NCBI GenBank assembly: GCA_949751835.1 | Contig: CATKHK010000052.1 | Span: 124,001 to 188,000, forward strand | DNA length: 64,000 nt | Direction: 5' to 3' | DNA from: Blepharisma japonicum | Taxonomy: Eukaryota; Ciliophora; Heterotrichea; Heterotrichida; Blepharismidae | Shown: one piece after another, positions 63,955-64,000 of the stretch | Layout of the letters: every line of letters starts with the position of its first letter | How positions within the stretch are numbered: position 1 is the stretch's first letter | Position numbers and translations under genes: made by a program | Notes under the pieces: model-generated | Told to the model about the DNA's origin: nothing | Seen by the model: only the letters and a program-made list of their open reading frames with translations | Databases searched by the model: none

Positions 63955-64000
63955 TTAAGCGTAATTCCTCTTAGTCATGACATTATAAAAGTCATCGACT
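63955..64000 (-). CDS. 3' end of a gene, possibly EF-hand protein (partial)
   Basis: Fifteen codons and part of a gene that continues past the right edge. It reads VDDFYNVMTKRNYA followed by TAA. The DDFYNVM stretch resembles the last helix of an EF-hand in centrin-like or calmodulin-like proteins. Too short for more. Confidence 0.45.
   Translation of the reverse strand, partial: VDDFYNVMTKRNYA

Overview
This window looks like macronuclear DNA of a heterotrich ciliate, most likely Blepharisma or a close relative. Three signs point there. First, in-frame TGA must be read as tryptophan in more than half of the genes, including at conserved Trp positions of kinases, WD40 repeats and a purple acid phosphatase, while TAA and TAG end genes and never occur inside them. 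Second, all eleven introns I could place are exactly 15 nt, GTA...AG, with an A at position 10. Third, the DNA is AT-rich and gene-dense, with tiny intergenic gaps and ciliary, basal-body and signalling gene content typical of ciliates. The species assignment is inference; the code and the introns are read directly from the sequence.

Layout. 1-4.2 kb (+): EF-hand coiled-coil protein, a protein with a ubiquitin-like N-terminus, a SAS6-like basal-body/axoneme protein and a small acidic protein. 4.8-13.2 kb: a kinase-kelch fusion, a coiled-coil protein, a TPR-like protein, a PPTC7-type PP2C phosphatase and an LRR-ankyrin protein. 13.5-24 kb: DCAF11/WDR23-like WD40 protein, PH-domain kinase, ubiquitin-specific protease, NDR-family kinase, coiled-coil protein and a second PP2C. 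24-33.2 kb: lipid-anchored TH1-like protein, ankyrin protein, dual-GAF protein, two tandem Ran GTPases and a coiled-coil protein. 33.5-36.3 kb: a CCHC zinc-knuckle gene lodged between a decayed copy of the 3' end of a purple acid phosphatase gene and the intact gene. 36.7-42 kb: secreted or membrane genes (EGF-type receptor-like protein, Asp-rich repeat protein, two tandem membrane-anchored cathepsins). 42.8-53.9 kb: membrane protein, 2-oxoglutarate oxygenase, ankyrin-AGC kinase, DHFR-TS with a degenerate TS half, RING protein, coiled-coil protein and a D-amino-acid-transaminase-like enzyme. 53.9-64 kb: multipass membrane protein, coiled-coil and cytoskeletal proteins, a SHIPPO-repeat protein, an allantoinase-like pseudoenzyme, and the 3' end of another gene at the right edge.

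There is no operon logic; each gene has its own start and stop, with convergent neighbours sometimes 8-16 bp apart (one pair overlaps at the stop codons) and divergent start codons as close as 14 and 21 bp. Functional themes are phosphorylation switches (four kinases, two phosphatases), ubiquitin turnover (USP, DCAF11, RING), cilia and basal bodies (SAS6L, SHIPPO, NDR kinase, EF-hand and coiled-coil proteins), nuclear transport (Ran) and digestion (cathepsins, acid phosphatase). The most interesting items are the TS domain and the allantoinase-like protein, which both appear to have lost catalytic residues, the zinc-knuckle/phosphatase arrangement, and the mini-introns. No tRNA, rRNA, CRISPR array, telomere or clear transposon was seen.
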